A stretch of DNA of 64,000 bases from Theropithecus gelada (GCF_003255815.1 NC_037669.1:126717552-126781551); one strand, 5' to 3'. Positions 21,527 to 35,160 are shown, counted from the stretch's first letter. Numbers and translations: made by a program. The notes: generated by a model from the letters alone, not told the origin.

Positions 21527-24169
21527 AATAATCACAGCAATCCATGAAAGTTGCAAGAGGGCAAGTGTCTTTTTCTCTGTTCTGTTATTTGAACAGTAAC
21601 TGCCACTATGTGGTGTCCAATATTTTTTTTAATGAATACAAAATTGGCTTAATAGTGTTGGTTGTTTTTTAATCATTTTATCCCAGTACAGAAAAGGAAA
21701 CGGAAACTTAAAGAGCTTAAAGAGTTGAAAGTTATCCTGTTATTTGCAACAGAAGCAGGCTTTGATTCCAGTTAGTTTGCTCAAGTATCCAGAAAGTTTA
21801 ACACTATATAGAACTTGATACTACTAATGCCAGTTTAAATAGAGATTGCCTCTGAGCCAAATTCCTACTCTGTGGCTCATATTTCTAGGAAATGCATAGA
21901 TCTCTTCAATTTAGTACTTTAAGTTTATTTATTCTTTCATTTGTTTGTTTCTTTATAGAACAGGATCAACTTCAAGTAAAATTTCCCTATCAAATTTTGT
22001 AAACATCTGGATTATTTAGCCTCCCAATCCAAATTCATCCAGAACTCTCAAACCCCTACTTTACTTTTAAGTTGTTAGGAGAAATATTTTACTCAAAATT
22101 GTGTCTATAAAATTTAATGGAGATGCACTTTGTTTTTATCATTTGTGGGAAAAAATAATCAAGTGACTGTGAAGGAAACAATTTTTCTTTTTTCACTAAT
22201 GTTTCATTCCCCTCCACTCCTTACATTTGGCTACACTATTATAAAGACACTTTAAAAATATGTTAATATGTTAAAGTGCCATACTCACTCATAATACTGC
22301 CATAAACTACTGCTATAGATCTTAAGAGTTATGGTGATTTTATGTCAGTTTTCCTTTTCGTTGTTCTCTAGTAGTGAGGTCTGCAAGCTTTTCATTGCCA
22401 TTATTATCCTGGTTCATATGGCAAAGCTGAATCACAAAACTATGAAGAATAACTTTTATTTCTGCTAGTGTATTTTATTCCATTAATATGTCAGTACAAA
22501 GAAACTTGATGACAAACTGATTTATTTTTATGATTTGAGGATTTGTCAAACTCCAAAAGAGGTTTACACGTGCTTCTTAAAAATATAAGAAACACACAAG
22601 GAAGTGTTTCTTTTTCTAACAACCAATTATTTTCATAGGAAATTTAGTGGATCCATTGTACAACCTCTGTCCGGAGTAAACTCATTGGAGAAACCCATGT
22701 AAGAATGTAATGTGATGATCAGTTCCTTTGTTTCTTTGGATTACCATCTAGTTTGAGATCATAGGTTTATTTTTTCACAAGACCATTCTACTAGTTATTT
22801 AAGAGAAACTCTATAAGAAACTCTTTAAGAGTTTTGTGGGCCTGCCTTTTTAGACTTGGGTGTGACATGAACCAAATAATACCTAGATAGTAATTAATGA
22901 ATAATATAGTATAACAGTGACATTACTAGAAAATACTACTAAGTATATATAGGTAGGTAGTCATCAACTCTAAAGGAAAATGTTGGAGCTATTAGAACTT
23001 TTCAGGTAACCATTTTGTATTAATAGTTTATTTTATCTTCTCAGATTTGTACCCTGTAAAGATGAAAATAATAAGATTAACATTTTTCTTATTACAATGG
23101 CAAAGCATATCAAATTCCATAGTATTTGATTAAGTTATTAAAACTAATATTGAGTTACCAGTCAGAGCATGGTGACAATAACATTGTCCTTGCAAAAAAT
23201 CTTGTCAGTCAGCATTAAACAATTTTAAATTGTAATTGCTAACTGAGAATATGCCATTCATTCCAAGTTTGGCTATTAGTTTTTGAAACAACAAGGCACA
23301 TAAAAGGGCACTAGTATATATCCTGTGAAAACATGCAAATATGAAAATTTGCTTGATTTATCAAATAAATTATTTAAGATTAAAATTTAGTCAAGAGCAA
23401 TAGAAACTATACATACAAATGCAACAAGCAATAATATTTTTAGGTAAAATATTATATTCTTTTAATTATTCAATAGAAAAATGCATTTAATTATTTAATA
23501 AGCATTTATTGAAAAACTTAGTTGACTGCATGTTTCACCCTGATTAAAAGGAGAATAAAAAAGATATATAGTTATATTCCCAAGAACATTCTACTTTGGG
23601 GAAAATAATACAAAAGTAAAAATACAAGTTAATACAAATTTAATATTTTTCAATCTTCAGCCTTGCAAAATTCAACTTTAGTCACATTCTACTGAGGTAC
23701 ACATAAAGACAAACTTTGTCTCATCCTTGCTCCATGACATTTATTTATAGTATAAATGATTGACAGAATAAAGGGCAAAACTATAGTGAGTTAATGCAGT
23801 AAGTATATGTATATATACACATATGTATATACTTAACATCCCTCTTTGTACTAAGCACTATGCTAGTCACTGGGTCTATGATAATAAAGACTCTGTGCCT
23901 TTATGAGATTTACTGTGTGATGGAGGAGATGAAATTAAACTTAAATAAATAAATTATAAAAATTGAGTTTAGTTCATTAAAGGGAGAGAGCAAAATGTTA
24001 AGAAGAGACTGGTTGTTTTTAGATTTTAAAGACGTTGAAATCTTACATCCCTGATAAGCCCTGAGCTCTGAGTTCTTTATTTAAATACATCTTGTCAGTC
24101 ATAAAGATTTTTTCCTGTGCCTCAAATCTAAATATAACAATATTTAGGATAAAAAGTATAAGAATTTCC
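21527..24169. other. No gene seen; unassigned AT-rich DNA
   Basis: There is no gene. An imperfect palindrome of ~34 bases lies at about 23801-23835 (AAGTATAT ... ATATACTT). The segment 23850-23960 looks like an ancient mammalian repeat of the 'actaagcactatgctag ... actgggtctatgataataaagac' type, which I cannot name securely. Confidence 0.45.
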
Positions 24170-24316
24170 ACGTGCAGTGGTGGTGTACTCCTGTAGTCCC
24201 AGCTACTTGGGAAGCTAAGATAGGAGAATTGCTTAAGTCCAGGAGTTCCAGTTCAGCCTGGGAAACATAGAGAGACCCCTGCCCCTCAAAAAGTAAAAAT
24301 AAATAAATAAAAAATT
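24170..24316 (+). mobile_element. FLAM/FRAM-like 7SL-derived monomer
   Basis: A single Alu-like arm of ~110 bases with 'ctgtagtcccagctacttgggaagct' and 'cagcctgggaaacatagagagaccc', followed by an A-rich AAATAAAT tail. There is no second arm, so it is a monomer or a half Alu. Confidence 0.8.
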
Positions 24317-25564
24317 ACAAACCACTCGTGCAAAATAACATACAGCAATGATTTCTGACACCTATTAATAAATCAGTGGTATTAGTTATTAATAATATGT
24401 AATAGGAAGAAGATCTTTTCTCTCTTATTAGAGGCATTAGAATAACCTCAAGGAAAGGAATTTGTTGTGAATTTAGCTTTACCTGCAAACAATTAGAAAT
24501 TTGATAAAGGAAGAAAAATGTGATCCTTGAACATATAAAATGTATTACTTTATTTAAATAAAACCAAATCGTGTGTTAATATAATAACAAATAAAACAAC
24601 ACAAAATATTTTTCATATTTTGGAAACTTATGTTTGCTTTCTGAAGTTAAATCTCAGGCAATTATATCTATTCTGCTTGCTTGTCAATTTTCTCATTTTG
24701 GAGCATCATATTAAATGTATGAGGCAGCAAATGTAGTGTTGGAAGAATCTAAAACTGATTCTTTTCTGAAAGATAGGCAAAGTGGTTTATTCATTACACT
24801 CAAACTATCAAAACAAACAGAAGATGTCATATGTCCTATGCAAAATATGGCTACTTTGGCTGCAAAAGACACTTGATATTGTAAGCAATTAGACAGGAGA
24901 TAACAAATTTCTGTGTCTCAACGTTCCCATCTAAATATGCATTTGTTTCTTCTATGTTTTGTGGAGCTCTGTAAGAACAAAATGAGTCTTTGTATAGTCA
25001 TGCACATGATTGAGCCTTCATAACCTGTGACCATGATTATCAGTTACTCATGCCTGGCACTCACTGCCCCCTAATATGACTGGACCTGACCTTAGAGAAT
25101 CCTTCACAAACACTGCATTCTTGTGGGGGACAAAGTTGCCTGGCATTAAACCTTATTTGGTCAAATGAATTTCAATTAATTATTATTTTTCAATAGTACA
25201 TAATGCTGACTAGAGTTTGAAAATCTAGTGTTTTTACATCTTCTTGTTTACAATGGAGGAAAAATGAGAAAAAATGACTATTCTACAATGCGTGATTGGT
25301 TTAATAAATTACAGCAAATGTATGAGACTGAAAACAAAGGTATGGAATAATATGGCATAGAAAGATATTTACAATATAAAAGTTAATGAAAAAGAACAAT
25401 ACTATATTATACTTAAATATAAGAATATCCCACTGATTATTATTTAAATGAGAAAAAAATGGAAACAAATACATGTTCCAGAAATTTGATGGTTAATCTT
25501 AATATATCACAGAATTGTATGGCTTCATGTAATAGAAAACCCTACTAACAGTGTTTTGGAATTT
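24317..25564. other. No gene seen
   Basis: AT-rich, unassigned sequence with no coding or RNA signal. Confidence 0.5.
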
Positions 25565-25855
25565 TGGGGTGTTAGGTTTCAATTTACTTGAAAATGTTAA
25601 GCCTTTTGGAAGTGTAATTAATATACAAAAATTACACATATTACAATATATGCATTTTAATGATTCTGGACCTATGCATACACCCATGACACCATTACCA
25701 CAGTCAAGGAACTAAACATATGCATCACCTTCAAAATTTTTCTTCTGTTCTTTTTGTGTACGTGTGTGTGTATGGTAAGAACACCTAACATGAAATCTAT
25801 TCTCTTAACACATTTTTCAGTGAATAAGTTTGTATTGTTAACTATATTCATCCGG
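25565..25855. mobile_element. L1M-type 3' region fragment
   Basis: 'gtgtaattaatatacaaaaattacacat', 'cctatgcatacacccatgacaccattaccacagtcaaggaa' and 'gtaagaacacctaacatgaaatctattctctta' match a well-known L1M 3' region segment. I could not settle its strand by eye. Confidence 0.6.
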
Positions 25856-26290
25856 TAGGATTACTATAATAAAACAAATAAATGTGACAAGGATGTAGAG
25901 AAATTAAAACTCTTGTACACTATTGGTGAAAATGTAGGATGATACAGCCACTGTAAAAGACAGTATCTGAGTTTCTTTGCAAATTAAAAATAGACTTGCC
26001 ATGTGATCCAGCTACTGAGTATATTTCTATTATAAAATAATTGAAATGAGACTCTGGAAGAGATATCCACATCCCCGTGTTTATTGAAGCAGTATTCACA
26101 GTGACGATAATATGGAAACAAACCAAATGTCCATAAACAGATAGATAGTTAAAGAAACTGTAGTGTACATACACAGTGGAATGTTATTTAGTCTTTAAAA
26201 AAGAAGGAAAAATGCTGCCATTTGTGACAATATAGATGAATCTAGAGAACACTGTGATAAGTGAAATAAGTCAATAACAGTGATTTAAAT
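25856..26290 (+). mobile_element. L1M ORF2 C-terminal fragment
   Basis: The forward strand follows the L1M ORF2 3' part: 'gtgacaaggatgtagagaaatt...acactattggtg', 'ccaaatgtccataaacaga', 'cacagtggaatgttatttagtc' and 'gatgaatctagagaaca'. It is degenerate, with many stops. Confidence 0.75.
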
Positions 26291-27684
26291 ACAATTTTCT
26301 TTTTCTTGTTAGAGTCTCACATAGACAATCTAAGGCTTGTAAGGAAGCACCATAACATTACAGGCCAGCTAATTTCTATCTTTACTTTTTGCCATCATGG
26401 TTTTTGCCTCCAATGTGATCTCATTTTTCAGATGGTTGCTGAAGCTCCAGCAATCTTATCTACATTTTCAGTAGGAACTGAAGAGGAAGGGCAAAAAGAA
26501 CATACCTTCCAGCTAAAGCAGCCATCTTTAAAGGGTTTTTCTAAAGTTCTTTATAAATGTATGTGAAGTGTATAAGAAAAATTAAATAAAGTGTCAATAT
26601 TTTTGTGATCAGAATTGTTATACTTATGAGATGTAAATATCTCTTTATATTATGTTATCAAAACACTGAAAATGAAAATATTTGGATGGCACCAAAATGC
26701 TCTGTCAAGGACTGATATTGCAATAAAAAATAAAAATGAGCTCAAGAAACAGACTGACTTGGTTTGTTTGAGATTAAATAGTGATAAAAAAAAGTCAGTT
26801 TTATAAAAATGTATTTTAAAAATTATATCATTTTAGATGGCAGAGTGGTTTATTGCTTTATTTTCTTTATCTCACCTACTTCATCTTACCAGTTGGCACT
26901 CCCATTTCTGCATTGGAGAACATGTTTAAATATATACATATATATTATTGAATTTAATTTACACTTAATATTATATAAATTTGTATATATTATATACTAT
27001 ATATAAATTTCAAATATATGTATTTTAACATAAATACTTTATTGGTTAATAGATAGGCAAGCGTTAGTTTCTACTAAAAGAAGACTGATGTCACAGTTAG
27101 TATTATAGGTACAGACATGAAATATGATGCTGTAGTGAAGAACCTCCATATTCCATCTATCCAGACTGGAAGAAGACAAAGAACACAAGACAGTAACTGA
27201 TTCATTTTCTCCACATTGCATAATGCACGTTGCTATTAGTAGGTGCTTTATAGGGTAGCACATATTTTCTTCAAGCAAATATAATCCTTCTCATTCTGCA
27301 ACATACATCATTAATATGTTCAAATGCTTACAATTTTCTGTACTGTATTTTCTTTGGTGTAAAATTTTAACACTAGGAAATCCTTTTGAAAGATTACACA
27401 TTACCTGGGAAATTCTAAATCTCCATTTTATCTTTTGATTAACTCCTACTATCCATCCTTGCTACTATTATTCATGCTGAAGCTTTATTCTTCCCCTTGT
27501 GGGTGGTCTCATTTCTTCACCAACCTGATTAAACCTCTATAATGGCACCAAAATTATCTTTACAAAACTGTTATGAACATGTCATCTAGTAAATGATTCT
27601 TGAATAAAACTGCAACTTGTTTTTAACACTTATCTTTATACATTTGAGCTACATGAAAGTTACTTTTTGTGTTTCCTAAGGCTT
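26291..27684. other. No gene seen
   Basis: The segment 26310-26560 contains 'cagatggttgctgaagctccagcaatc', a motif found in interspersed repeats that I cannot name with confidence. An AT-rich block with TATA repeats lies at 26925-27010. The rest is unassigned. Confidence 0.45.
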
Positions 27685-27875
27685 ACTTTCTAGTTTTCAA
27701 ATTTTCATATGCTTCAGAATTATCTGGGGACCATGTTAATGCAGGATTACTACTCTATGATCCCCCAATTGTTTTACCTCATTGGTCTAGACTGGGCTCA
27801 AGATTTTGCATTTCTAATAAGTTCCTATGTGATGCTGATAATCTATACTTAGTAGCACAATTTGAGAGCCATCTC
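27685..27875 (+). mobile_element. MER5-like hAT (Charlie) MITE
   Basis: A diverged match to MER5: 'tcagaattatctggggaccatg', 'ctgggctcaagattttgcatttctaataagttcc', 'tgtgatgctgataat', 'tttgagagccat'. MER5 is a non-autonomous DNA transposon. The ends are eroded. Confidence 0.65.
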
Positions 27876-29689
27876 TCTGAACATTCTTCCAAACATTTCT
27901 CTAAAAAAAAAAAAAAAAAAGCTTTGGTCTTGCTGTTCTCTTTGCCTGGATTGCTTTTCTTTCCTTTTTTAATTAAAAAGGAGTCAAATGGCATTTTCTT
28001 AAAAATAATCTTAATTTTTCTGGGAAAATTTTGTTTCTACTTTCTTTGTTATCATAATAAATAAGTTCTTTTTTTCTACAACACTTTGACAACTACCTGT
28101 GACATAATTAGTCATTATTTCTTATTACAATTATTTATGTACATAACTCTCATTTCCTGTTAGATTTTAATACATCTCTTTTAGGAAACTGAATCCTTGG
28201 ATATGTTCTGGAATAAACCTGGGCTCCTAGAGAGAAAAGAGATCCCCAAAATGAAAATTACCATAAGAAATAAGTGTGGTAAACAAAATCAGATGGTATC
28301 TTGTGGCTTGACTTCTTGACCTAGACACTGCTTTCAGCATAAATGTGAAGCCGAATTTGATACTACCTGACTGTGCAATTTCCACCCCTTCCACAGTTGT
28401 CCACAGACCTAAAGATTACACAGCATAAGATATGTGGAGTGTAGAGCATTTGGTATTTAGAAAGCAAAAGGCATGGTATTCCTCAAGAATACCAGAATAA
28501 TTCTGAGGAACAGTTTTGATGACAGAGATAGCATCAATTTATACTTGGTGATATTTATTTACACTACTCTGTATTGGGGCTGTCTTTCTCAGCCAAGCAG
28601 ATATTTACCTAAGTGTATTTTAATACATGAAATACATATAGATATATCATAACATTATAAGATTTCAGGTCTGATAAATCAGATAGTGCATGAATTTTTT
28701 GATTAAATCTCATGGAGGAGTTAAAAATTCCTGGTAGTATAGAAGAAGAGTATGGCAAAAAATGAAACTATATTTATTACTAAATTTCAATATATTTTGT
28801 AATTTTTAGAAAAGAGAAGTTTTGTTGACAAAATGGAATATAATAATTGTTTTTGCTAAGCACACTTTAATATTTAGAATAACACTGGAAGCAGAGGTAT
28901 GGAGCTGGGATTGTATCCTCTTTAGTGTTAAAAAATTAACATTTCTTGTGATGTAAATTAAAATTCAAGAATGTTTTATTATATAATATACAATCAGCAG
29001 AGAGAAAGATTGTTTTACATGTGAATTTTTTAAAGATGACTTTAAAAATATGGGCAAATTAAAAACTTCAAGGAAAGTATCTCTAAAATATAATTTTTCC
29101 ACATATAGCATAAGGATTTATTAATACAGGGTTCAAGTTACATAAAGTTTTATTGTACAATTTTTAATATTCTAATTGGGTAACAAACATTTTTGCTTTT
29201 GCTCTTTTGCTTTATTTTGTGTTGTTTTGTTTCAATTATTTGCATATGCCATACAAAACTTTTCTGTTAAGCATAGCTCTTCTATTTGTAAAATTATGTT
29301 TGTGGTTCTGCTTTTTAAACTGAATGGTCTGCTCTCCAGTGGTTACATACTGGGGTGCCAAGTGAGAACTGAGATTTTTTTCTGAGTCTACTTTTCTCAA
29401 AATAATTTTTTTATAGAGGAGAATGAAGTAGTATAATTAGTGAATAATTACAAATATAATTTTTACAAAGTAGATTGGTATATTTACCTACATTTATTTT
29501 TTTAAGTGCTGAACTCCCCATTTTTTTTCACAACCAGTGGGGACTTTTGGATTCCCATACCAGTTCCTGCAGGTATGATTTACTTTCCTCTGCTGTTACT
29601 AATGATTCGGTGGTAATATTTAAAGAGAGGTTTAAACAGTATCTTTCTTTATTCATCTAGAGACCTTTCTTCAAATCAAATTAGAGGTG
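27876..29689. other. No gene seen
   Basis: An A18 run lies at 27903-27920. The rest is AT-rich and unassigned. Confidence 0.5.
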
Positions 29690-30110
29690 ACCTTTCTAAA
29701 ACACAAATGCTGTCAAGACATTTAAAATCCTAAATGGCACTACATCTAATAAAGTGTAAAGTCCATGGTACTTTGCAGACTATGCCAGTCCCTCCCTAAG
29801 CAGTTCCTTCCCATTTGCTTAGACACATGACCAACCATTCCTCCAAACAGACCTATACGGTGGTAAATATGTGAAGACATTCTGAGTGTTTCAGGTGTTT
29901 TATATTCCCCTGTTTTTCACAAGCTCTTTTCTGTTCCTTTTTGTTTTCTCTTTACACTTTTTCATTTTAGTAGATTCCTATTGATTTCCCAATACTCTGC
30001 TCACATTAACACTTTTGTACTTGACTAAGTAGGGCCAGTGTCACCTCTTCTTGTTTCCTCTGATGTTTTTGTCATAGAAAATTCAGTTATAGCACCTATG
30101 CCATTTTGTT
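29690..30110 (+). mobile_element. Probable L2 fragment
   Basis: 'gtgacctttctaaaacacaaatgctgtca', 'aaaatcctaaatggcac' and 'aagtgtaaagtccatgg' follow the L2 3' region on the forward strand. It is strongly diverged. Confidence 0.6.
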
Positions 30111-30447
30111 ATAATTCTTGTTTACTGGAAATAAGTGCAAAAAATTGGCCAATAGTGTGTAGTGCAACAACACAGTTGAATAAACTATTTCAGCTACACA
30201 ATCCTTAATTATCATTGTGACGATAGCTATCCTATTTCAACTTTATTGACACTAATAAAATACATTTTCTTACAATCAAATGACAGAATTTTGTCCCAAA
30301 ATGTCTGTACTAAATTTATTGTTTATTCAGTAAAACATTAGTATTGATTGTATTTGTATCACATTTTAGTCTTCAATTTTAAGACACTTACAGAAATAAG
30401 GAATTACATTCCCCTTATAATATTCTCCCTAAATAGAAATCCACCAT

Positions 30448-30502
30448 CTGGAGTTTAAGAAAGTTATTTGACTCACACCTGGAGTTTAAGAAAGTCATTT
30501 GA
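30448..30502. repeat. 31-bp tandem duplication
   Basis: CTGGAGTTTAAGAAAG followed by T/C-TATTTGA occurs at 30448-30471 and again at 30479-30502, with one mismatch over 24 bases and a 31-base period. Confidence 0.9.
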
Positions 30503-30784
30503 GATCAACTCATAAATATTACTATATCAGAAAATATACACCCACATTTTAGAAATAATGGTGCTATTTCAGTTAGGACTAAACCAGTATTTCTTTTTAT
30601 AAGAAATTCATAGGTATAGTAACAACATGCATCTCCTTTATTTATTCTCTTGATGTAAGCATCTCCAGACATTGTAATCGTTGTGTGGTTTAGTTCTGTC
30701 AATTATTTTTCTACCTCTTCATAGAAGAGGATATTGCTCTATACAGGAGTGGTAGATTTATATGTCTGATTGCTCTTTCTTGTC

Positions 30785-31085
30785 ATTCCTTTATTCATCC
30801 ATACATTCATCTATTAACTGGCATATTTATTACCTACCATGTACCCATCACTCTACTAGGTACTTTAACATTTAAAAGTCATACGATTTCTTTACCCACA
30901 TGGAGCTTAACCTCTACTGGAGGAAAATTACAATCAGAAATAAATTTATAATGTGAATTCAGAAACTGTCATAGAGTAGTTGGAGTGATAGAAGTACTAG
31001 CTACGAGGGTAATTTTAGATAGTCATCAGGGAAGGACTTTCTGAGGAGGTGGCATTCAGCCAGACACATATATGAACTGAATAAG
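30785..31085 (+). mobile_element. Ancient mammalian repeat (L2/MIR class, unnamed)
   Basis: The order 'cattcatc...tacctaccatgtacccatcactctactaggtactt', 'cccacatggagcttaacctctactgg' and 'tcagggaaggactttctgaggaggtggcattc' is that of a common old repeat whose family name I cannot give with confidence. Confidence 0.5.
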
Positions 31086-31159
31086 TGAGCTGAAATGTTT
31101 CCAATTGTATTTCTCACAGGCAACTCAAAATGGAACTTTTAATGTCTCTTTTCAGACAT

Positions 31160-31910
31160 GCTGCCCAACCACTGCACTTGGCCAACTCAGTGGATGCCAC
31201 TATCATTAACCAATGCAAGTTAGAATCATGTATGTCATGTTTTATGCCTACCTATTCCACCCTCATATATATTTACCTTGAATCCTACCACCTTTCTCCA
31301 AGTCCACTGTTGCAACTCCACCACAGTACATCATCTTTTTGGAGAATTGAGGCTGCAAGAACACCCAGGATGGGCCCCTCTTATCTCCTCTCTGTACTTT
31401 GTACTGAATTTTATTGAACTTTAATCAGTGCATGTGAATCTCTCCTGTTTAAAGATGACCCCTTGTTCTTATGATCAGGATGCAACTCTTTTGCAGGGAC
31501 TATAAGCCATGATGCTCTAGCCATAGCCTTCCTCTTCATCCTGGTCACACAAGCTCCCTTTGCTCTTTTCTTTGTAGCCACATTGGCCTCTTTTCACTTC
31601 TTTGAGCTTATACTTCCTCTGGTAAAAAATAATTATACAGCGATATTTTTTATTTAGAAAATATTTTCATTCTCTCTTGATCAAGCTAATTTGTATTCAT
31701 TTTAAGATTTCAGCATAAATTTCACTTCCCCAGTCATCTTCTTTAACACCCCTGACTAGGTCAATATTCTTATCATAAAGACCAAAGCTTCATAGTGCTT
31801 GCCTGGGACCAGATGCGTTTATATTTGTGTGCGTGATGAAATGTTACTCTTTCTTTCTCACTGATTCTAAGTTTTTCAAAGGTGCATGGTACATACATTT
31901 TTCTCCAAAA
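31160..31910 (+). mobile_element. Probable L2 fragment
   Basis: C/T-rich L2-like landmarks on the forward strand ('ctccaccacagtacatc', 'gatgcaactcttttgcag', 'catgatgctctag', 'ttcacttccccagtcatc'). Diverged. The open frame at 31130-31417 has no recognisable domain. Confidence 0.5.
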
Positions 31911-32269
31911 TTGTTTTACTAGTAAATTATTATTTATTCATTGGATTAAATAACTAATTAATGAATTTATTAGTGGAATTCCTTTCCATTTCTCTCCCCT
32001 TGCCTACCACAATTTATATGCATTTTTTTTCTGACAATTTCTAGGCTTTTTTACTATGGAGCTTTTGAACATGCCATTGTCTCTGCAGAAATTTTTGAAT
32101 TATGACTTCTTTCCGCTTTTCTTCTCTTACTTTAATTAACACTTCACAGAGAAGGCTTTCCAGCTCAACCTCTTCAGTGTTGTAGACCTAATTTTCTGCT
32201 TGTCTCTTTCAAAAACTGTATTAATTTTATAAATACAGAATTAATTTGTATTTCTTTTTAATTTATGTT

Positions 32270-32400
32270 TTTCATTAGACTGAGTTCTGCAGTGGCTGAG
32301 ATCATGTCTCTTTTGGGCACAATTGAATTCTCAGTGATAAACACGGTGGTTCATGACTATTAGGCAATAATACTTTGACTGAACCAGTAAGATTTTAAAA
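32270..32400 (+). mobile_element. L2-type 3' tail fragment
   Basis: 'gatcatgtctcttttgggcacaattgaattctcagtg' followed by 'taggcaataatactttgactgaacc' resembles an L2/MIR-type terminus. It is old and short. Confidence 0.45.
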
Positions 32401-33809
32401 AGCACAATAAAACAACGAAATATTTGAGAAATACAACTTATTAAATTTCACATTACTCCCCCTGCAAAAATCTAACATTTTACTACAGGAATTGTTTATA
32501 AGAAAGCAGCATATATATGAAACATGCCCAGTTTTTCCACAGATGCTAGTTTCACACTAAGTCCTACAGTTAATTCAAAGTCTCTTGTAGCTGATTGGAG
32601 ATTTTTCCACTACCAAATCCACAAAAATTTAAGTCTTGATCCACACAGGTGTCGTTATGTGTCTTTCCGTGGTTCTCTCTCTCAGGCCCTTATTACTAGT
32701 AAACAAATCGTACTTCTCAACCACTCTCCATTCCAAATGATTTTCTCTCTTGTTCGGAAAACTCTCTCAACACCCCATCAAACTGATGGAAATCAGATAT
32801 CAGTATGGAAGCTATTAGTTTATTTTGAAGTGTTTTTCTTTTAACGACTCATCTTAATGTTTACTAAATATATTCTCATCCTTTTTCCTCTCCCTAAAGT
32901 TATTTAGTGGAAATAAAGGCCTCATTGTTTTATCACAGTGATCAGAGATGAAACGTGTACATTTAAGAGTTCTGTGTTTTTGAGCACATAATTTAGTTTT
33001 TCATTCTACATTGAACATCAGAGATAGGAAATGCATTACCTAAAACAGCATTTCTCTTCATTTACTGTGCAAACATACTCAATTATTAATATTAAAATTT
33101 CTAACAAATTAAATAGAAATTTTCCTTTTCATTTCTTCTCAGTATATGCTAAACAATATGGTATTAGTAAAACTAATGTTTAGCCACTCCAATGCTTTTC
33201 TGTTTATGTTACAGTCAGGTGTAACTGTTGAATAAGAAATATTCGTAATCCCACCAATCACCATGAAAGATCTCTTTAACTTAGTAAGTAGACATTACTG
33301 AAATTACTTTAAAAATATTGTTAATACCTGCATGTCTTCATGTAAATTACATGCACATTGTTTTATTCTAGATTTGCACATTCCATACTGAATAATAAAT
33401 GAAATTTTGAAGTAACAAGTTATTCCACAGCATGCATTAAAGTATCAACATTTAAGTAAAGCAGTATTAGTGTTCTGTACTTGATGCTGCTTTCTCTTAT
33501 GCACAGAAAGACAGCATGTTATGTTGCTTACCCAAATGATTTCTTTTCCAGGCTTCACGTTTATACAAGCTAGAAAATGGCAAAAAAAAAAAAAAAAAAA
33601 AAGAAAAAAAAAATGGAGGGAACAATACCTATCCCTATATAGACATCATGCATTCTATAAACAAATGCCTTTGGACCAAGTAATTTAAGAAAATATTTAT
33701 GTTTATGATGAGAGTTAATGACTAAAATGCTATTTGGCTATAAAGAGGGGTTACAGGAAAATGCAAGAAAAAGGCCTATTTATTTTGTGAGGATGTGAGT
33801 AGACTTCTT
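32401..33809. other. No gene seen
   Basis: Unassigned AT-rich sequence with an A-rich run at 33583-33612. A 106-codon open frame at 32524-32844 has no recognisable domain. Confidence 0.5.
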
Positions 33810-34910
33810 TTCACATTTGAACTTTTTATTTTGAAATAACATTTGGTTGGTTTAAAGAAGAGTTGCAAAGAGATTACAGAGAATTTCTCTACACACTTCA
33901 CCTAGTATTTTCCTGAGGTTAATATTTTGCATAACCATGGATTCTTTATCAAAACAGGAAACTAATAATGTGCAATGTTAAGGTACAAACTAAAACTTCA
34001 TTTAGATCTCACCAGTTTTCCCACTGCTATCCTTTGATAGATCTGTGATCCAATCCAGGACACAATACTGTATTTAATCATGATATCTTCTTATTGTCCT
34101 CCAGTTTTTGAGAATTTCTCAGTCTTGTCTTTTATAACTGAAGATTACTGGTCAGCTATCTTGTAGAATGTCTTTCAATTTGAGTTTGCCTAATGTTTTG
34201 TCAAGATTGAACTAGGCATATAGATTTTGGAAAATAATGTAAAACAGGTAAAGTGCCCTTCTTGCGACCATATCAGAAGTTACATGATATCACTATTAGT
34301 ACTGGAAATGTTAAATTTGATCATTTGGTTAAGGTATTGTCTGCCAGGTTTCTTCACCGTTTTAGTTAGTTTTGTTTTCCTTTCCACACTCTGTTCATAA
34401 ACAGTGAGTCACCAAATCCAGTGTACATTCAAGAAGATAAGAATTAACTTCTATCTTCATGGAGAAGAATTATCAAAGAATTTGTGGACATATGCTAAAA
34501 CTATCACATTAATTAATTATTTTGCTGATAGAGACAGAGAGTCTGAGAATATGCAAACATCCTATTTCTTCTCAACAGTTATCGGTGGGTCCTGCCTGCA
34601 GCAACTGTTATTATGGAGCTATAGTGGTGAATTTTTATTGTCTTCATTCCTCCTACAATTATTATTTGGAATTCATCTGTAGGAATTTTTTTATTTCTCC
34701 TGAATTTATACATTTATTCAATCGTTTATATCATTGTGGACTTATGAATCTTTCTTTCTTTCTTAGGTTTGAATCCAACACTATATGTATTTTATTACTT
34801 AAATTGTTTCAGCTTTTATCACCAGGGACACTCAAGTTGCTGCTTGTATTTTTTACTTACATGTTATTTATTTTAGCAATTTATCACTTTTTAGCCCTAT
34901 AATGTGCTTC
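33810..34910. mobile_element. L1M-type 3'UTR region
   Basis: A long, colinear match to a familiar L1M 3' region: 'agagttgcaaagagattacagagaatttctctacacacttcacc', 'ataaccatgg', 'gatccaatccaggacacaatactgtattta', 'actggtcagctatcttgtagaatgtc', 'tttggttaaggtattgtctgccaggtttctt' and 'tttatacatttattcaatcgtttatatca'. I do not assign its strand. The open frames at 34404-34902 lie inside it and are incidental. Confidence 0.75.
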
Positions 34911-35054
34911 AGGGCCCTAAAATAAGCCATTTTCCCAAGGAAATTTTATCCTTTTATTGAAGAGTGATATGAAGAAATCAAGACCAGGTACTATGTATGT
35001 TCTTTGCTACTGAGGTCTTCTGAGTTCTTGACAGCATTTGGTGTAACTTTCGTA

Positions 35055-35094
35055 CACACACACACACCCACACCCTCCCGCCCCCACACACAAT
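35055..35094. repeat. CA/CCCA-rich simple repeat
   Basis: CA dinucleotides interrupted by CCCACACCCTCCCGCCCCC. Confidence 0.9.
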
Positions 35095-35160
35095 TTTAGC
35101 TATTCTAATTAGAATGTAGTTAGAGCTCATTATGATTTTAATTTGCTGAATTTAGTTGAA
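35095..35160 (-). mobile_element. Short L1 ORF2 remnant
   Basis: 'ttttagctattctaattagaatgtagttagagctcattatgattttaatttgct' corresponds to the L1M ORF2 3' region on the reverse strand. It is only ~65 bases long. Confidence 0.55.

Noticed and set aside
23801..23835. Imperfect palindrome AAGTATAT...ATATACTT as a possible regulatory site
   Set aside because: Short alternating TA/TG sequence in AT-rich DNA commonly forms such palindromes. No supporting context.
34404..34902. Hydrophobic open frames of 92 and 126 codons
   Set aside because: They lie in an L1M-type 3' region. The apparent membrane-like composition comes from T-rich sequence.
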